Assembly: GCA_013176395.1 (NCBI GenBank)
Contig: JABMLP010000030.1
Location: 372,001 to 436,000, forward strand
DNA from: Venturia oleaginea
Lineage: Eukaryota > Ascomycota > Dothideomycetes > Venturiales > Venturiaceae
Length of the DNA stretch: 64,000 bases
Direction of reading: 5' to 3'
Each line of letters begins with the position of its first letter. The stretch's first letter is position 1. Below are positions 35,732 through 46,234 of this stretch, one piece after another. The notes under the pieces are model-generated. The model had not been told where the DNA came from. It saw only the letters and a list, made by a program, of their open reading frames with translations, and did not search any database. The position numbers were made by a program, and so were the translations under genes.

Positions 35732-36172
35732 ATGCGGGCTCAGAGGACTCTGCATCTCCTCGCCCTTGGCCTCTCGATAAACCGCTCGCTAGCCTTCCGA
35801 TGCGGCCTCCGCTACGGTCTTTGTTGCGCCTTCATGACAGCCTCAGTGGAACCGGAGGGGTTGGGAGGAATAACTTGTAATTTGTTCCTACCGATGTAGT
35901 AAGAGTCGGCTGACCTTGACCCAGGCGAGCATGCGGGTATCATTCATCGTCCTTACTTGGCCACTCAAAATGTCCTGGAACACGGTGAATTCGAGTATGA
36001 ACCGTGTGGGGAGTATTTGAAGAGGATTAACGCGTGCTGTGCGGCATTGGTACGTCTGATTTGTAGACTGGTGTTATTGAGATAGTGGCTGATTTTGTGG
36101 AAGGTAGTTGAAGTTTATGATGAGCAAGGTGATGTTGGGGCGGGAGTGGAATGTGTACCTGTTACATTGTAG
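35732..36172 (+). CDS. Secreted eight-cysteine protein, hydrophobin-like
   Basis: A three-exon gene (35732-35876, 35925-36049, 36104-36172; introns of 48 and 54 nt with GTAATT...CCCAG and GTACGT...GGAAG) of 112 residues. A signal peptide (MRAQRTLHLLALGLSINRSLA) is followed by exactly eight cysteines at residues 24, 31, 32, 49, 76, 86, 87 and 107, in the order C-CC-C-C-CC-C that defines hydrophobins. Spacing is C-x6-CC-x16-C-x26-C-x9-CC-x19-C-x5, which matches neither classical class I nor class II exactly. The cysteine codon at residue 49 is formed across intron 1, and cysteine 107 lies in exon 3, so the splice model and the pattern support each other. Hydrophobins coat hyphae and spores with amphipathic layers; that role is inferred from the pattern only. 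The region after cysteine 49 is more charged than in typical hydrophobins. Confidence 0.65.
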
Positions 36173-37069
36173 GCTTTTGCACAAGTGGACGAGCTATAAT
36201 GGAATTGCAAGTAGGCTGATGCTGTTGAATGGTAGGTTGGGAAGGTTAATGCGAGGTATTAATGGTTAAAACTCATAGGATACAAACTAGTATCGCTAAG
36301 CCTTTTTAACATTTCGTAAGAAGGAAAGAACCTTGAATTTTTCGCTTTCGGGTTTGAGTTTTGGAGTCTAGGAGCTCATGAGCTTTATTAATAACATGTA
36401 TGAAGTCGAGATTGATAGCGATAAAATTCTGGCGAGTCCTCAAAATCAAATTTCCTGGAAATTATCGCTATCGATCTCTGATTGAGAGTGTTGAACCAGA
36501 TTAAGGCTATTGTCGAAACGTATAGAATCGGACCTAATCCCACTGTGCGACCCAAACTCCGCGATGAATTCAGACCCCAACATGTCTTTAGTCTCTCGAG
36601 ATATGGAAAGCGACACACGTGGTAAGACCGTTTCTCTAAGCGGCTAAATGGCTAAGCGGCTAGATGGCTAAGCGGCTAGATGGCTTCGTGGCACAGTGCG
36701 ACAATGTCTTGCTCTGCAGGGTGTTATTGTGGGGCAAGCGGACTGTGGTTACTGTGAAATGAAGACAGCTTTGAGAAGGTAACGATATGAAGTTTCGCTG
36801 GTAGATAGATACCATTGCTAGTGTTGGGTAAAAAGATGGCATAGAAGAGTTCGGAGCTCGACATTAAGCAATTTTGAGAAGCTCCATTTAGACTCGTGAC
36901 CGTCTATTTATAGATACCTCAGGGCTGCATCGCCGCAACTTCAATTATCTTTCCACACTCATCATCAATCCTCTTCTCCCTGCTATTGGAGACACTACTT
37001 TGGATCATATATATAGCATAGGCTGGAAATACTTTTTCTTATGCTACAGCCCTCTGCCGTATAGCTTCA
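36173..37069. other. Intergenic, AT-rich, no gene supported
   Basis: Only short frames. Contains the 16-bp tandem repeat at 36637-36685. Confidence 0.4.
36637..36685. repeat. 16-bp tandem repeat, about three copies
   Basis: Units of ATGGCTAAGCGGCTAG follow each other directly with one or two changes. Confidence 0.8.
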
Positions 37070-37440
37070 ACCTCGGTTCTTGAGCGCGCAACAGAAAAAG
37101 ACTTTGCCAAAGCGCAAAAAGAGCTTCTCTGGAAACTATGGGTGCTGGAAGCGACGCCTAGTTCGCGCTCGAACCGACCGGCTTTGCTCGTGCAGCAGCA
37201 GAACTGTGCGCGCAACTCTTCCAGATCTTGCACATTTCGCCCAGCTTTTGCTAGATAATGGCAAAAACGCAGTCGGTGAATATGTAGTTCCTGCAAGGTG
37301 GATTGAAGACACCGTGTACAAGGGCTCCAAAGATGCATAGCAAAAGGGCGATTTTGCGAAGATGATTACAGGCTTTCGGACTCGACTCCATCACGTCATC
37401 CAGCACGGAACTCAGCCCCCTTGCTGGACTAGTATTGCAG
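37070..37440 (+). pseudogene. Relic of serine beta-lactamase/nylonase-type hydrolase
   Basis: In shifting plus-strand frames the sequence reads an ...AELCAQL... type motif followed by DLAHFAQLLLDNGKN, VVPARWIEDTVYKGSKDA, then TAG, then QKGDFAKMI. This is the C-terminal part of the class C beta-lactamase / 6-aminohexanoate-dimer hydrolase family. The catalytic SxxK and YxN regions are not present. At least one frame change (near 37180) and the in-frame TAG (at 37338) show that it is dead. No N-terminal part was found upstream. Confidence 0.6.
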
Positions 37441-37514
37441 GACAACTTCGTCTTGGATCTGGGCGATCCGATAACCTGGCAACCATGCTGGCCAATCCTT
37501 GAAATGGTGGCGTT

Positions 37515-37676
37515 AGAGGAGAGATATGAGGGCGTGGTGGTGTGGGCGGAAGGACCTGAGGACGTGGTGATGTTGGCGGAAAGACAAGAGAGTGTAGTTG
37601 TGTTGTCGGAGGGACAAGAGAGCAAAGTGGTGTGGTTGGAAGGCGCGAGGGCGCGAGGGCGCGAGGGCGCGAGGGC
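37515..37676. repeat. Minisatellite: four 30-bp units followed by four 8-bp units
   Basis: A 30-bp period is visible from the recurring G(T/G)GGCGGA or GTTGTCGGA-type words at about 37542, 37572, 37602 and 37632. Then GCGCGAGG repeats four times at about 37644-37675. Both strands stay open across it, giving 10-residue protein repeats in either direction, so coding potential here is not evidence of a gene. Confidence 0.75.
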
Positions 37677-38809
37677 GTGGTGGAAAGTAATCGGTTGGTG
37701 AGACGGGAGGTTGTGGGAGGGGGAGGGGATTGCTACTAGAGTAACGCTGAGGTCGATAACACAACGTACTAAATGCCTTGACCCCAGCAATGATGAGTCG
37801 AGATGGCCAGATGGCTGAAATTTGTGAGGAAATTGGCTTGTCTTCAACACGGCTGCGTCCAGGGTGAAGACCTGTGGCTGTCTTGTCTACTTGATCTACT
37901 ACTGGCTTTCCTTTGGCTTCGGAAGTTATAGTAAACAACGCTCGGTTTGGATCCAGTTTAAAAGATTTGTTCTTACAGGGGCAGGACGATGCACGACGTG
38001 GTATGGATACTTGGTATGACAGAGCGAGCATGCCAATCAGATTGCTATGCTGACGAGAGTAGCGACCCAGTGGGTTCATCGAGTCATGTCCGCGGAGAAC
38101 TTACTTCAATGCGATACCCTCAAGTTGAGATCAATATCGATGTGTCTGGAAATCTTGGAGGACGACTTTGCCGGAAATAAAGCAACATCGATTAGAATTT
38201 GAATGTGCCAGGTATAAAGTGATGAGACTACTGTGCGAAGACAGGTGCCTGTGGATGGGGTGTGTGCGTTGATCGAAAGAATATAATTGTTGTGGTAAGC
38301 AGATCGGGATCGACTGGGGCAAGATCAAGGTAATAAGGTGGTGAATATTTTTCAAGAATTCCGGGAAGTTTTTGATTATCTACCTTCGGTCGTACCAATT
38401 TCGACTAATAAAAGTCACGGATCCGTGGTCGTACCTCTCGATGTTCCATTCCAGCTTTTGACAATCTCCAATCGTAACCAAACTTTCATCAACATCTACT
38501 ACCATGTTTCCATTTCTTTGAATTTTGCGCCTTACTTTCAGTGACCAGGACAGTGACGCAACCAGACCGGATAGGATACCGGACAGGATAGATAGACATA
38601 AGTCTTAGGGTATCGAAAACTAGACAGGATTACTATAATTACAACATGAGATATAGAGGAGATTTTAGCTCCGGATATCGAAAAGGGGGTAGGTTTATCT
38701 AAGTGCGAACGTATTTTACAGTTTTTGTGATAAAGTACCGAAAGAAGTATAAGAGTAGAATTGTTGTTAGAGATAATCTCTAGCGTTTCGAGCGTACTCG
38801 ATGCCTACG
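37677..38809. other. Intergenic, no gene supported
   Basis: Overlapping Ser/Thr/Pro-rich minus-strand frames (37251-37850, 37513-38079) derive their composition from the minisatellite. A repeated CCGGA(T/C)AGGATA word occurs around 38570-38600. Confidence 0.35.
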
Positions 38810-39170
38810 TGTTACAGATCACCTCAAGGCTGAAGAGCAGGAAGGGCAGGGCTCGCAAAGAATGGTTGGATAACAGGAAGTTGTTGTTAGGACTGATAAT
38901 AGATGGGAATTCCTTCGGACGCACAGGATGAGACTGGTGCGACGGGGTCAGTCCTAAAAGAGAATAGTTCGTGTAAGAGTCACGTGCTATTCCCACAGTT
39001 CCCACAGGTCTTGGCAGTTGCCCACAGATTTGACAGGTGTGGGAAATGTGGGAAAGGGAATACACCTGGGCACCCAGAACCAGAACGGTATATAGGCAGG
39101 ATGTTGGATGGACTTTCCTTTCTCTCTTCGTGGTTATCTCACGTTATGTTTCTCACAAAGGAGCTTCTTC

Positions 39171-42100
39171 CAGTGAAGTAAATAGACTAGACAGACATGG
39201 ATACGACAGCCAAATCCGATCTGTCCACCTTAAACATGCAGATATCCAAGGATATCTGTCTATTATCTCTCTGCCAAGGCCGTGTCTGCCAAGGTCACTG
39301 TAGAAGGTGGTGATAGAATGGGTTTTGGTGTTGTATACGATAAATTACAAGTCCCAATCGTCCTCAATAACAACCTCACCATTTACGATAGTAATGCCTT
39401 CGCAACCATCCTCTTCACCGCTGGATTCTTCAGTGCATCCGTTTTGAATAGAGGCTTTATCCTCATTGAACTGTACCTTGATATCCTGCATCACCAATGT
39501 AATACCAGCCTCATTGCGCTGAATCTCGTCATCGATATTGCGCTGACCTTGAGCCTCAGGACTGAGGTCAACAGTCTCTTCAACAACAGCTTTATCGAGG
39601 GTAATGTCATCAATAGAATGAGGCCTTCCAAACCAGTTTTTGAGACATTCATTGGCCTCAATGAGGTCCATATTGAGCCGATCGCGAGAGTCAGATATAA
39701 GGTGTTTGGTGTTGCAGTAAGGGTTGCAAGGTGATGTAAACATGTATGATGTCTATCATTGTGTATTGTCTTTCTATGTTCAGCCGTAGAGCTGATGTTT
39801 ACATATGATGTGTGTACTCTAGCAGGAGCTATTGTGATAAAGGAAGTAAGAACGGTATAGCTCAAGTGTGCCTTCTGTACCAGGATGTGACATTTGGCGC
39901 TCGAAAATGTACGCTCACATTCGTCAGATATCAGAGGTATTGCCAACATATCATACGCAAACCTCGCGAGATCTGGCTCAACAAGATAGTGATTGTTCCA
40001 GTAACTGAGGGCGTCGGTAGGCGTTAAATTAGAACTACAGTAATGTGCAAAGCGATAAGTAACCCGGGGAGCCTTTGAGGTTTCGAAATCGTCATCCGAG
40101 TGCCAGTAGTTGTTATCATAAGACGCAAATGAACCCCATTGAGTGTCATCTTCATTACTAGGCCTGTACGGCTCTCGTCGTAATGCAAATAGAGGGTCGA
40201 TTGGGGGATCACCGCCTGTAGAATAGCGGCCTTTGTATTCTTCTTCCCATAGTTTGGTGATAGGTTCCCTGACCTTGATATCATAAACTTCATTGAAATC
40301 CGACCAATTACGCTCAAACCATTAGGATTTTCGCGCAGGATCCAGCAGAATGGCAGCAAAGTAAGCTGGAGATTCGGAAGTCTTTTCCCAATATTCAGAG
40401 ATCTTGTTGTGAGAAGCCGTACACCATTTGGCCAATATCCCGTAATGGGGATGACCAGATCTGCTAGAAGCATCCTCAAATTTGCCTCGAGAGTACGAGA
40501 TCCTCCTCCTCAATTTATCCATTGTAGTGTACCATTTTTGAAGAACTCGGCTCCCTCTGTTGCCTTCAGTGGTTAACGTGGCTTCATGAAAGACTTGAAG
40601 ACATGATTGTAGTGTTTCGAGGAGGTTCCAATCGGTAGAGAGCAATTTATCGTCGTTGACGCCCTTTGAACGAGGCTGGGTAGGAATATGGGTGTTATAG
40701 AACAGCTCAACACGGCTGCGACAATTGAGGAAGCGATTGATAGACTCAAAGTACGAGTTCCATCGTGTTGCGTTGGATTGTATGAGCTGAAAGAATATAT
40801 TAGCTAGGGAATAGTTCTAGGTTGCGGCAAGGAGATCTGATAAGAGTGCAATCGCAGCCTTCTAATTGGCTGAAACGCTCGAAAAATGGGGAATATCGCG
40901 AGAGTTCTGAACTTACATCGTAGGTATTCCACTTGACCTCGCTCGCAACTGTACTCAAACACCGCCCAAACTCCTGCCGCCTTTGAGGCGTCATCCGAAT
41001 ATACTTCACTATTTTATGGACCTTGCCAATCACTCCTTTCTTGCGCCAGGCAGCTGCAATTGAAGAGAAGTCGCCGTTGAGGTTGTAGGGATTCAAATCG
41101 CGTAAGTCCTTCTCCGCAGCGTCACCTAATATGAGGACTTGGGCTGATAATTTGATGATGTGACCAATACAGCGCAGTCTCCTACACGCTCTCTGCTCCT
41201 TAGTCATTTCTGGGTAGAGCCTACGCAGTATAATGTCGATACAGACATCATTTGAAGCCGCATTATCGGTCACAAAGAAGCCAGCTTTCCTCCACATCTT
41301 GTAGTCCTTGATGACCCGGAGTAACAACGCCGCCATATTCTCGCCTGAGTGCTCGCCAATGAGCTCACGGAGGGCTAAAAGCTTGATCTGGCGCCGCCCT
41401 TGGTGGTCAATGTAGTGAGCATTGACTGCAATGATTGCTTAGGAGTTTGGAGAGGTCCATAAGTCAAAGGTTAAGTGAATATTCGATCTCTATGAGCGTT
41501 AGTATAGTAACTAAATCGCGAGTAGAAGATCGATTTACCTTGCCCTCCTCATATCTCACTGGAGCCATTTTTTACGCTTCGCATATTCAGCCATTACCCA
41601 ACTCCGTACCGTGTACCTCCCAGCCAAATATGCAACATATGGCGCGTTCAGATGCTTCAAAAAGACTAAGAAGTAGAGGTTATCTACCATCGAGATGGCG
41701 ATATGACAATACACAATCCAGCGGATGAGGAGCAACTTGAAGAGCTCAAAATTATCGCGCCAAATAAGTTTGCGCATCCCGCTTACAACTTTGGTGTTGG
41801 CCGCCTGGTCCGCCAATTGCTGCAACACGTTGCATGTTGGGATCTCATTACCATTGACATTAACGCCGTGTTTGGTGCGCCAATGAGTGAGGACGTGAGT
41901 ATGACTGTGGGTACTATCGAGGGTAAATGCAGACTTTGTTTTTTCGCCGTTCTCACCATTGCAGTAGCAGCAATAGTAGAGGATAATTGGTTCTGTGGGA
42001 TGCGCGATTGCAAACCCTCGAAGTTTGCCGTTATTGTCTTTCTGCCAGATCATAGAGGTAAGTTTTTTCTTCCTCTCACGCCTCAAGACAATGTCATCCC

Positions 42101-43031
42101 GCCGGCGGTAGTTGATACCCTAGATTTTGTAGGTTCTGCGCATATAGACATTATCTAAAGGTTGTGATACTGGATTCTGGTTATCGGCAGAAGGCTCACC
42201 TTCACTTGAGGTAAAGGTAACTGTGTGGTTGCCAACTTTCCGAGTTTTTGTGACTCTCCATTTGCGTTTATTACCGGTAACTAGGCCAGAATCGATAGCC
42301 TCATCGTCGCCGAGGATAGTTGATGATTTATCGAATATAGAAGGTTGAGTACTGACACGGCCAGAAGCGGTAGAACGCTGAGTTTGAGTTTGAGAGGCTT
42401 GAGAGCTACCTAGCCCTCGTCCTCCCGGCGCAGGCATTGTTGTAACGCAATTGAAAAGATGTTCAAATTTGAGCGATTTGGAGGGTTCGATAAATGTATG
42501 AAGGGTTCGGCATTTGTCCTGTTGAAACATCTTGTGTTGGGAAGGTCTTGGTCTCATGTGAATTTCATATACACAATACCTAGGATCGACAATGATCTCA
42601 TACATTCACTTCTGGAATCTTCTCTATCTATGTGTATATAGTCAGGCATTATACCTCAGCTTAAAGAAGTATGCATTCAACATACTACTTCATTCCATCT
42701 ATCATTATCCATTTGACTCTGCATTCATTTATAGAATAACTCATAATATTAAGGTCCACGCCAGCGAGGTTTTTGGCTGCCCCTGAGCTGGATTTTTCAG
42801 TATATTTAAAGTAACCATTCGCTTGCAAAGCCGAAGATATTAGCGTAGATTCCTTGCTAAATCCACGCCAAAATCCACTACCTCCGCACCCACCACCAAA
42901 AACAGCGCTAAACAGACATGCCAAGCCAATATCTGGACCTTAATTGGTGGAGATCTGCTCCATCTAGACACCCCTGTTGTCCCAAGTCCGTCTGTCTGTC
43001 TGTTTGTCTGTATAGTCTATTTACATCACTG
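39171..43031 (-). mobile_element. hAT-family DNA transposon, 3861 bp, inactive
   Basis: The ends are imperfect terminal inverted repeats: CAGTGAAGTAAATAGACTAG on the left against CAGTGATGTAAATAGACTAT (reverse complement) on the right. The 8-bp duplication GCTTCTTC flanks it exactly (39163-39170 and 43032-43039). The CAGTG termini and 8-bp duplication are diagnostic of hAT elements. The transposase inside is broken. It inserted into LTR-like repeat A, which continues on both sides. Confidence 0.92.
39345..42437 (-). pseudogene. hAT transposase, degenerate
   Basis: On the minus strand: an N-terminal region from MPAPGGRGLG, a BED-type zinc finger (YCCYCNGENG, then HVLTHWRTKHG), the RNase-H-like core (IHLTFDLWTSPNS, GFFVTDNAASNDVC, CIGHIIKLSAQVL) and the C-terminal dimerisation domain (MLAIPLISDECERTFSSAK, then SDSRDRLNMDLIEANECLKNW after an interruption of about 200 bp). 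Nonsense codons sit at 41441-41439 and 40324-40322, both TAA after TCC, consistent with CAA-to-TAA changes. Intron-like gaps separate some pieces. Not functional as written. Confidence 0.88.
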
Positions 43032-43352
43032 GCTTCTTCAACCTACTACAGTAACGACCTTTTACTTAGATACAATCAAGCACAAGTTATATGCACACGA
43101 AGCAAGCCCATCCCCAACCTTCATACTAATCGACAAGCGTTCAGGATTGATCTGAGGATCAAATCGGTTAAATGACAATTGAATTGGGGGATACATCGGA
43201 CGGCTAGGATCTAGTGAGCCTCCAAAGAACCTGAGCAAGGGAAGGTACTTAAGGTAAGTACTTCCAGACTGATATTGCCCTTACCCCAAACCCGCGGACT
43301 AGAACAAGAGGACACAGGTGTCAAGAAGGTCTTGACATAATCAACTATGTTG

Positions 43353-45645
43353 TGTTACAGATCACCTCAAGACCGAAGAGCAGGGACAACGGGGCTTGCA
43401 GAGGATGGTTGGATAACAAGAAGTTGTTGTTAGGACTGATGTGGAGTGGAATCCGTTGGGCGCACAAGAGGGGACTGGTGCAACCAGGTCAGTCCTAAGA
43501 GAGAATAGTACGTGCAGGAGTCACGTGATATTCCCACAGTTCCCACAGCACTTGGCATTGCCCACAGTGTGGGAAGTGTGAAAAACAGCACACACAGCGA
43601 GAACTCAATTTTTGGAATTTACAGAAGTATCATCTAAAGATCATCAAAACACCTCTGCCAGTGGCCGCTCCGGCCTCTAGAGGCCATCGCGCGTCCCTCA
43701 GCGTCGATGAGATATCTCTAGAGTCGCCGTCGCGGCCACGGCAGAGCAAGCAGACGAATACATGAGCATGCTACACGAACGATGCGTCCACCAAAGACAA
43801 CAGCAACCATCTAGTCACTATCTCCCGGCTAGTCCATCACCCCAGATGACACTGCAACGCTCCGAGTCGACGAGTCACTGCTAGAACGGCAATTCCTTCA
43901 ACACAACTCAAACACCAGACGCTCGGTGCGCAACAATCGGCACCACACACCACTGCAACGACTAGACAATCTCTCCCAACGTCTTGGCAAACCGTCCTGC
44001 TACAAGCTGTTGCCCAGAGCCTTGAGCCTCTCCCCAAACTGTTGCGTCCCAGTTATGGCACTGGCAAGAGTAGGTGCGCGACACAGTAAGTAGTAAGGAC
44101 GCATAGAAGGAGCCTATTGGCGGCAAATCCCCTCCCTGTAAGCTAGCAGACGTAGCCTTGAGCCTCTCCCCAGACTGTTGCGTCCCAGTTATGGCAGTGG
44201 CAAGAGTAGGTGCGCGATATAGCAAGCAGGGAGAGCGACTAGCAGCAGATAGGCTCCGACTATAAGACGACAGGTCTACAACACAATCGGTGCGACACGA
44301 TACGGCAGCTGCTAGAGAACCTCATCTACTATCGTCTCCGCAAACCGTCCTGCTGCAAGCTGATGTCCAGAGCCTTGAGCCTCTCCCCAAACTGTTGCGT
44401 CCCAGTTATGGCATTGGCAAGAGTAGGTGCGCAACACAGTAAGCAGTAAGGACGTATAGAAGGAGCTTATTGGCGGCAAATCCCCTCCCTACAAGCCAGC
44501 AGACGTAGCCTTGAGCCTCTCCCCAGACTGTTGCGTCCCAGTTATGGCATTGGCAAGAGTAGGAGCGCGATATAGCAAGTAGGGAGAGCGACTAGCAGCA
44601 GGTAGGCTCCGACTATAAGACGGCAGGTCTATAGCACGATCGGCGCCATACAATACGGCAGCTACCAGACAGCCTCGTCCACGGGCATACCCGGAGTATC
44701 ACACCCAAGCAGCGAAATCACGACTACGATGGTTACTATTGTCTCCAGCATCACACAACCAAATACACCGCCGCATAGGAATCTGGTGCAAGGCAACTTT
44801 CACAAGCAGAAACATACTTAGGGAACCCATTGGCCTTGAGGGATAAGGCGAAACAGATAGACAAAGCTGAGCATTAGAGGGAGACTGTAGGTAGAAGGAT
44901 AGCGAAACACGAGGCATTGCCTCTTGAGTCTACATAGCACAGATATACTAGCAGAATAACCAGTATCTACAAGAGCCAGCGGGCATTTGGAGATACTGGT
45001 TAAGGGAAAAGAGGGAGGACGGAGGGGACAGCTGGTCTTGTTTCAGTGAACGGGGCGAAGTGGGGCGCGGTGGATTATATAATCTATCACGTGTCGGCTG
45101 TCTGATGAAGTCCTCCTAACCGGACATAGCTGCCTGATTAAGCGGCTGCAACCGAGTAGGATAAAATCAATCAATCAATCAATCAGTGTGGGAAGTGTGG
45201 GAAGAGCCAAGAGGTGTGGGAATACACCTTGGCACCCTGAACCAGAAGGGTATATAGGGAGGACGTTGGACGGACTTTCCTTTGTCTCTTCGTGGTTATC
45301 TCATGTTATGTTTCTCACATAGGAGCTTCTTCAACCTACTACAGTAACGACCTTTTACTTAGATACAATCAAGCACAAGTCATATGCACACGAAGCAAGC
45401 CCACCCCCAACCTTCATACTAACCGACAAGCGTTCAGGATTGATCTGAGGATCAAATCGGTTAGACGACAATTGAATTGGGAGATACATCGGACGGCTAG
45501 GATCTAGTGAGCCTCCAAAGAACCTGAGCAAGGAAAGGTACTTAAGGTAAGTACTTCCAGACTGATATTGCCCTTACCCCAAACCCGCGGACCAGAACAA
45601 GAGAACACATGTGTCAAGAAGGTCTTGCCATAATCAACTGTGTTG
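43353..45645 (+). repeat. LTR-like repeat copy B (674 bp), split by an (AATC)n-tailed element
   Basis: It begins TGTTACAGATCACC directly at the end of copy A and ends ATCAACTGTGTTG. Without the insert at 43581-45184 and one duplication it is 674 bp. TGTTG occurs just before its first base and as its last five bases, so it may be a target duplication of copy B or part of the repeat. A TATATAGG core lies at about 45252. Confidence 0.65.
43581..45184 (+). mobile_element. Non-autonomous (AATC)n-tailed retroelement, copy 1
   Basis: The 1604-bp insert is flanked by the 15-bp duplication AGTGTGGGAAGTGTG (43566-43580 and 45185-45199). It ends in ATAAAATCAATCAATCAATC. A long, variable target duplication plus a short tandem-repeat tail points to target-primed reverse transcription by a LINE-type enzyme. 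There is no open frame for a reverse transcriptase. Inside is a 352-bp unit present twice in tandem (about 44014-44365 and 44366 onward), each with two copies of a 60-bp segment around CCTCTCCCCAAACTGTTGCG. A 72-codon minus-strand frame (44699-44917) is probably fortuitous. Confidence 0.8.
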
Positions 45646-45902
45646 AGAAACGAGTTCCCCGTAACATATACTTACTAAACTTCTAGGACTCAACTCTCCC
45701 ATCACGATCGTAGTACAATTAGATAGACTTATAGATACTATACTATATAGGTAACTTATACGTTATATAATCCCTATGTCAACTTAGATTAGGTAACTTC
45801 TTCCTCCTTTCCTAAATTGTATTACAGTTTTACTTATCTAGAAAGAATTCTAGGGAATATCTAGTAATCTAGTTGAATATCGCTAAGTCTCTCTAATAAA
45901 TA
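45646..45902. other. AT-rich spacer between repeat B and the gypsy element
   Basis: 257 bp of AT-rich sequence with no gene; its last five bases, AAATA, are the left target duplication of the gypsy element. Confidence 0.6.
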
Positions 45903-46234
45903 TGTAAGAGTTCAACCCTCAAAGGTGTTTCGCAAGTGAGGGAAGACAGCTTTTATTTCAAGTATCTAAGTACAGAGAAGAAAGTGTAAGTACAGGAAGG
46001 ATAGCTAGTATATATAATCCTCCTCTTACAATAGATCCTTCTAGAAAGTATCTTTAAATGGAAACGTGACAGCTTGCAAAATAGAACATGGCAGCTTGCG
46101 AAATAGAACATGACAGCTTGCAAAATAGAACATGACAGCTTGCAAAATAGAACATGACAGCTTGCAGAATAACAAGAGAACAATTGGAAATCCAGTCATG
46201 GATAAGCTAGAGAGAAGGATTCCATCCCTTAACA
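45903..46234 (-). repeat. 3' LTR of the gypsy element
   Basis: 332 bp, identical to the other LTR. It contains a 22-bp tandem repeat (TGACAGCTTGCAAAATAGAA core) in about five copies at 46067-46172. The pol stop codon abuts its first base in element orientation. Confidence 0.95.

Larger units (their letters stand above)
38810..43352 (+). repeat. LTR-like repeat copy A (674 bp), split by a hAT element
   Basis: The repeat starts TGTTACAGATCACC at 38810 and ends near ATCAACTATGTTG at 43352. Removing the hAT at 39171-43031 and one target duplication leaves 674 bp, the same length as copy B next to it; the two differ at roughly one base in seven by eye. It contains a TATATAGG core (about 39090). 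The TG start and the promoter-like core suggest a solo LTR of a retrotransposon. A CA terminus and target duplication could not be fixed, so the family is open. Confidence 0.65.

Noticed and set aside
37251..38079. Ser/Thr-rich minus-strand frames resembling a GPI-anchored surface protein
   Set aside because: The composition comes from the minisatellite, the frames do not join by good splice sites, and the true homology here is a hydrolase relic on the plus strand.
44699..44917. 72-codon ORF shared by both copies of the tailed retroelement
   Set aside because: It is conserved only because the two copies are nearly identical; no domain is present.
46067..46172. Regular repeats that could suggest a CRISPR-like array
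   Set aside because: The units are directly contiguous without spacers, lie in an LTR, and the genome is fungal.
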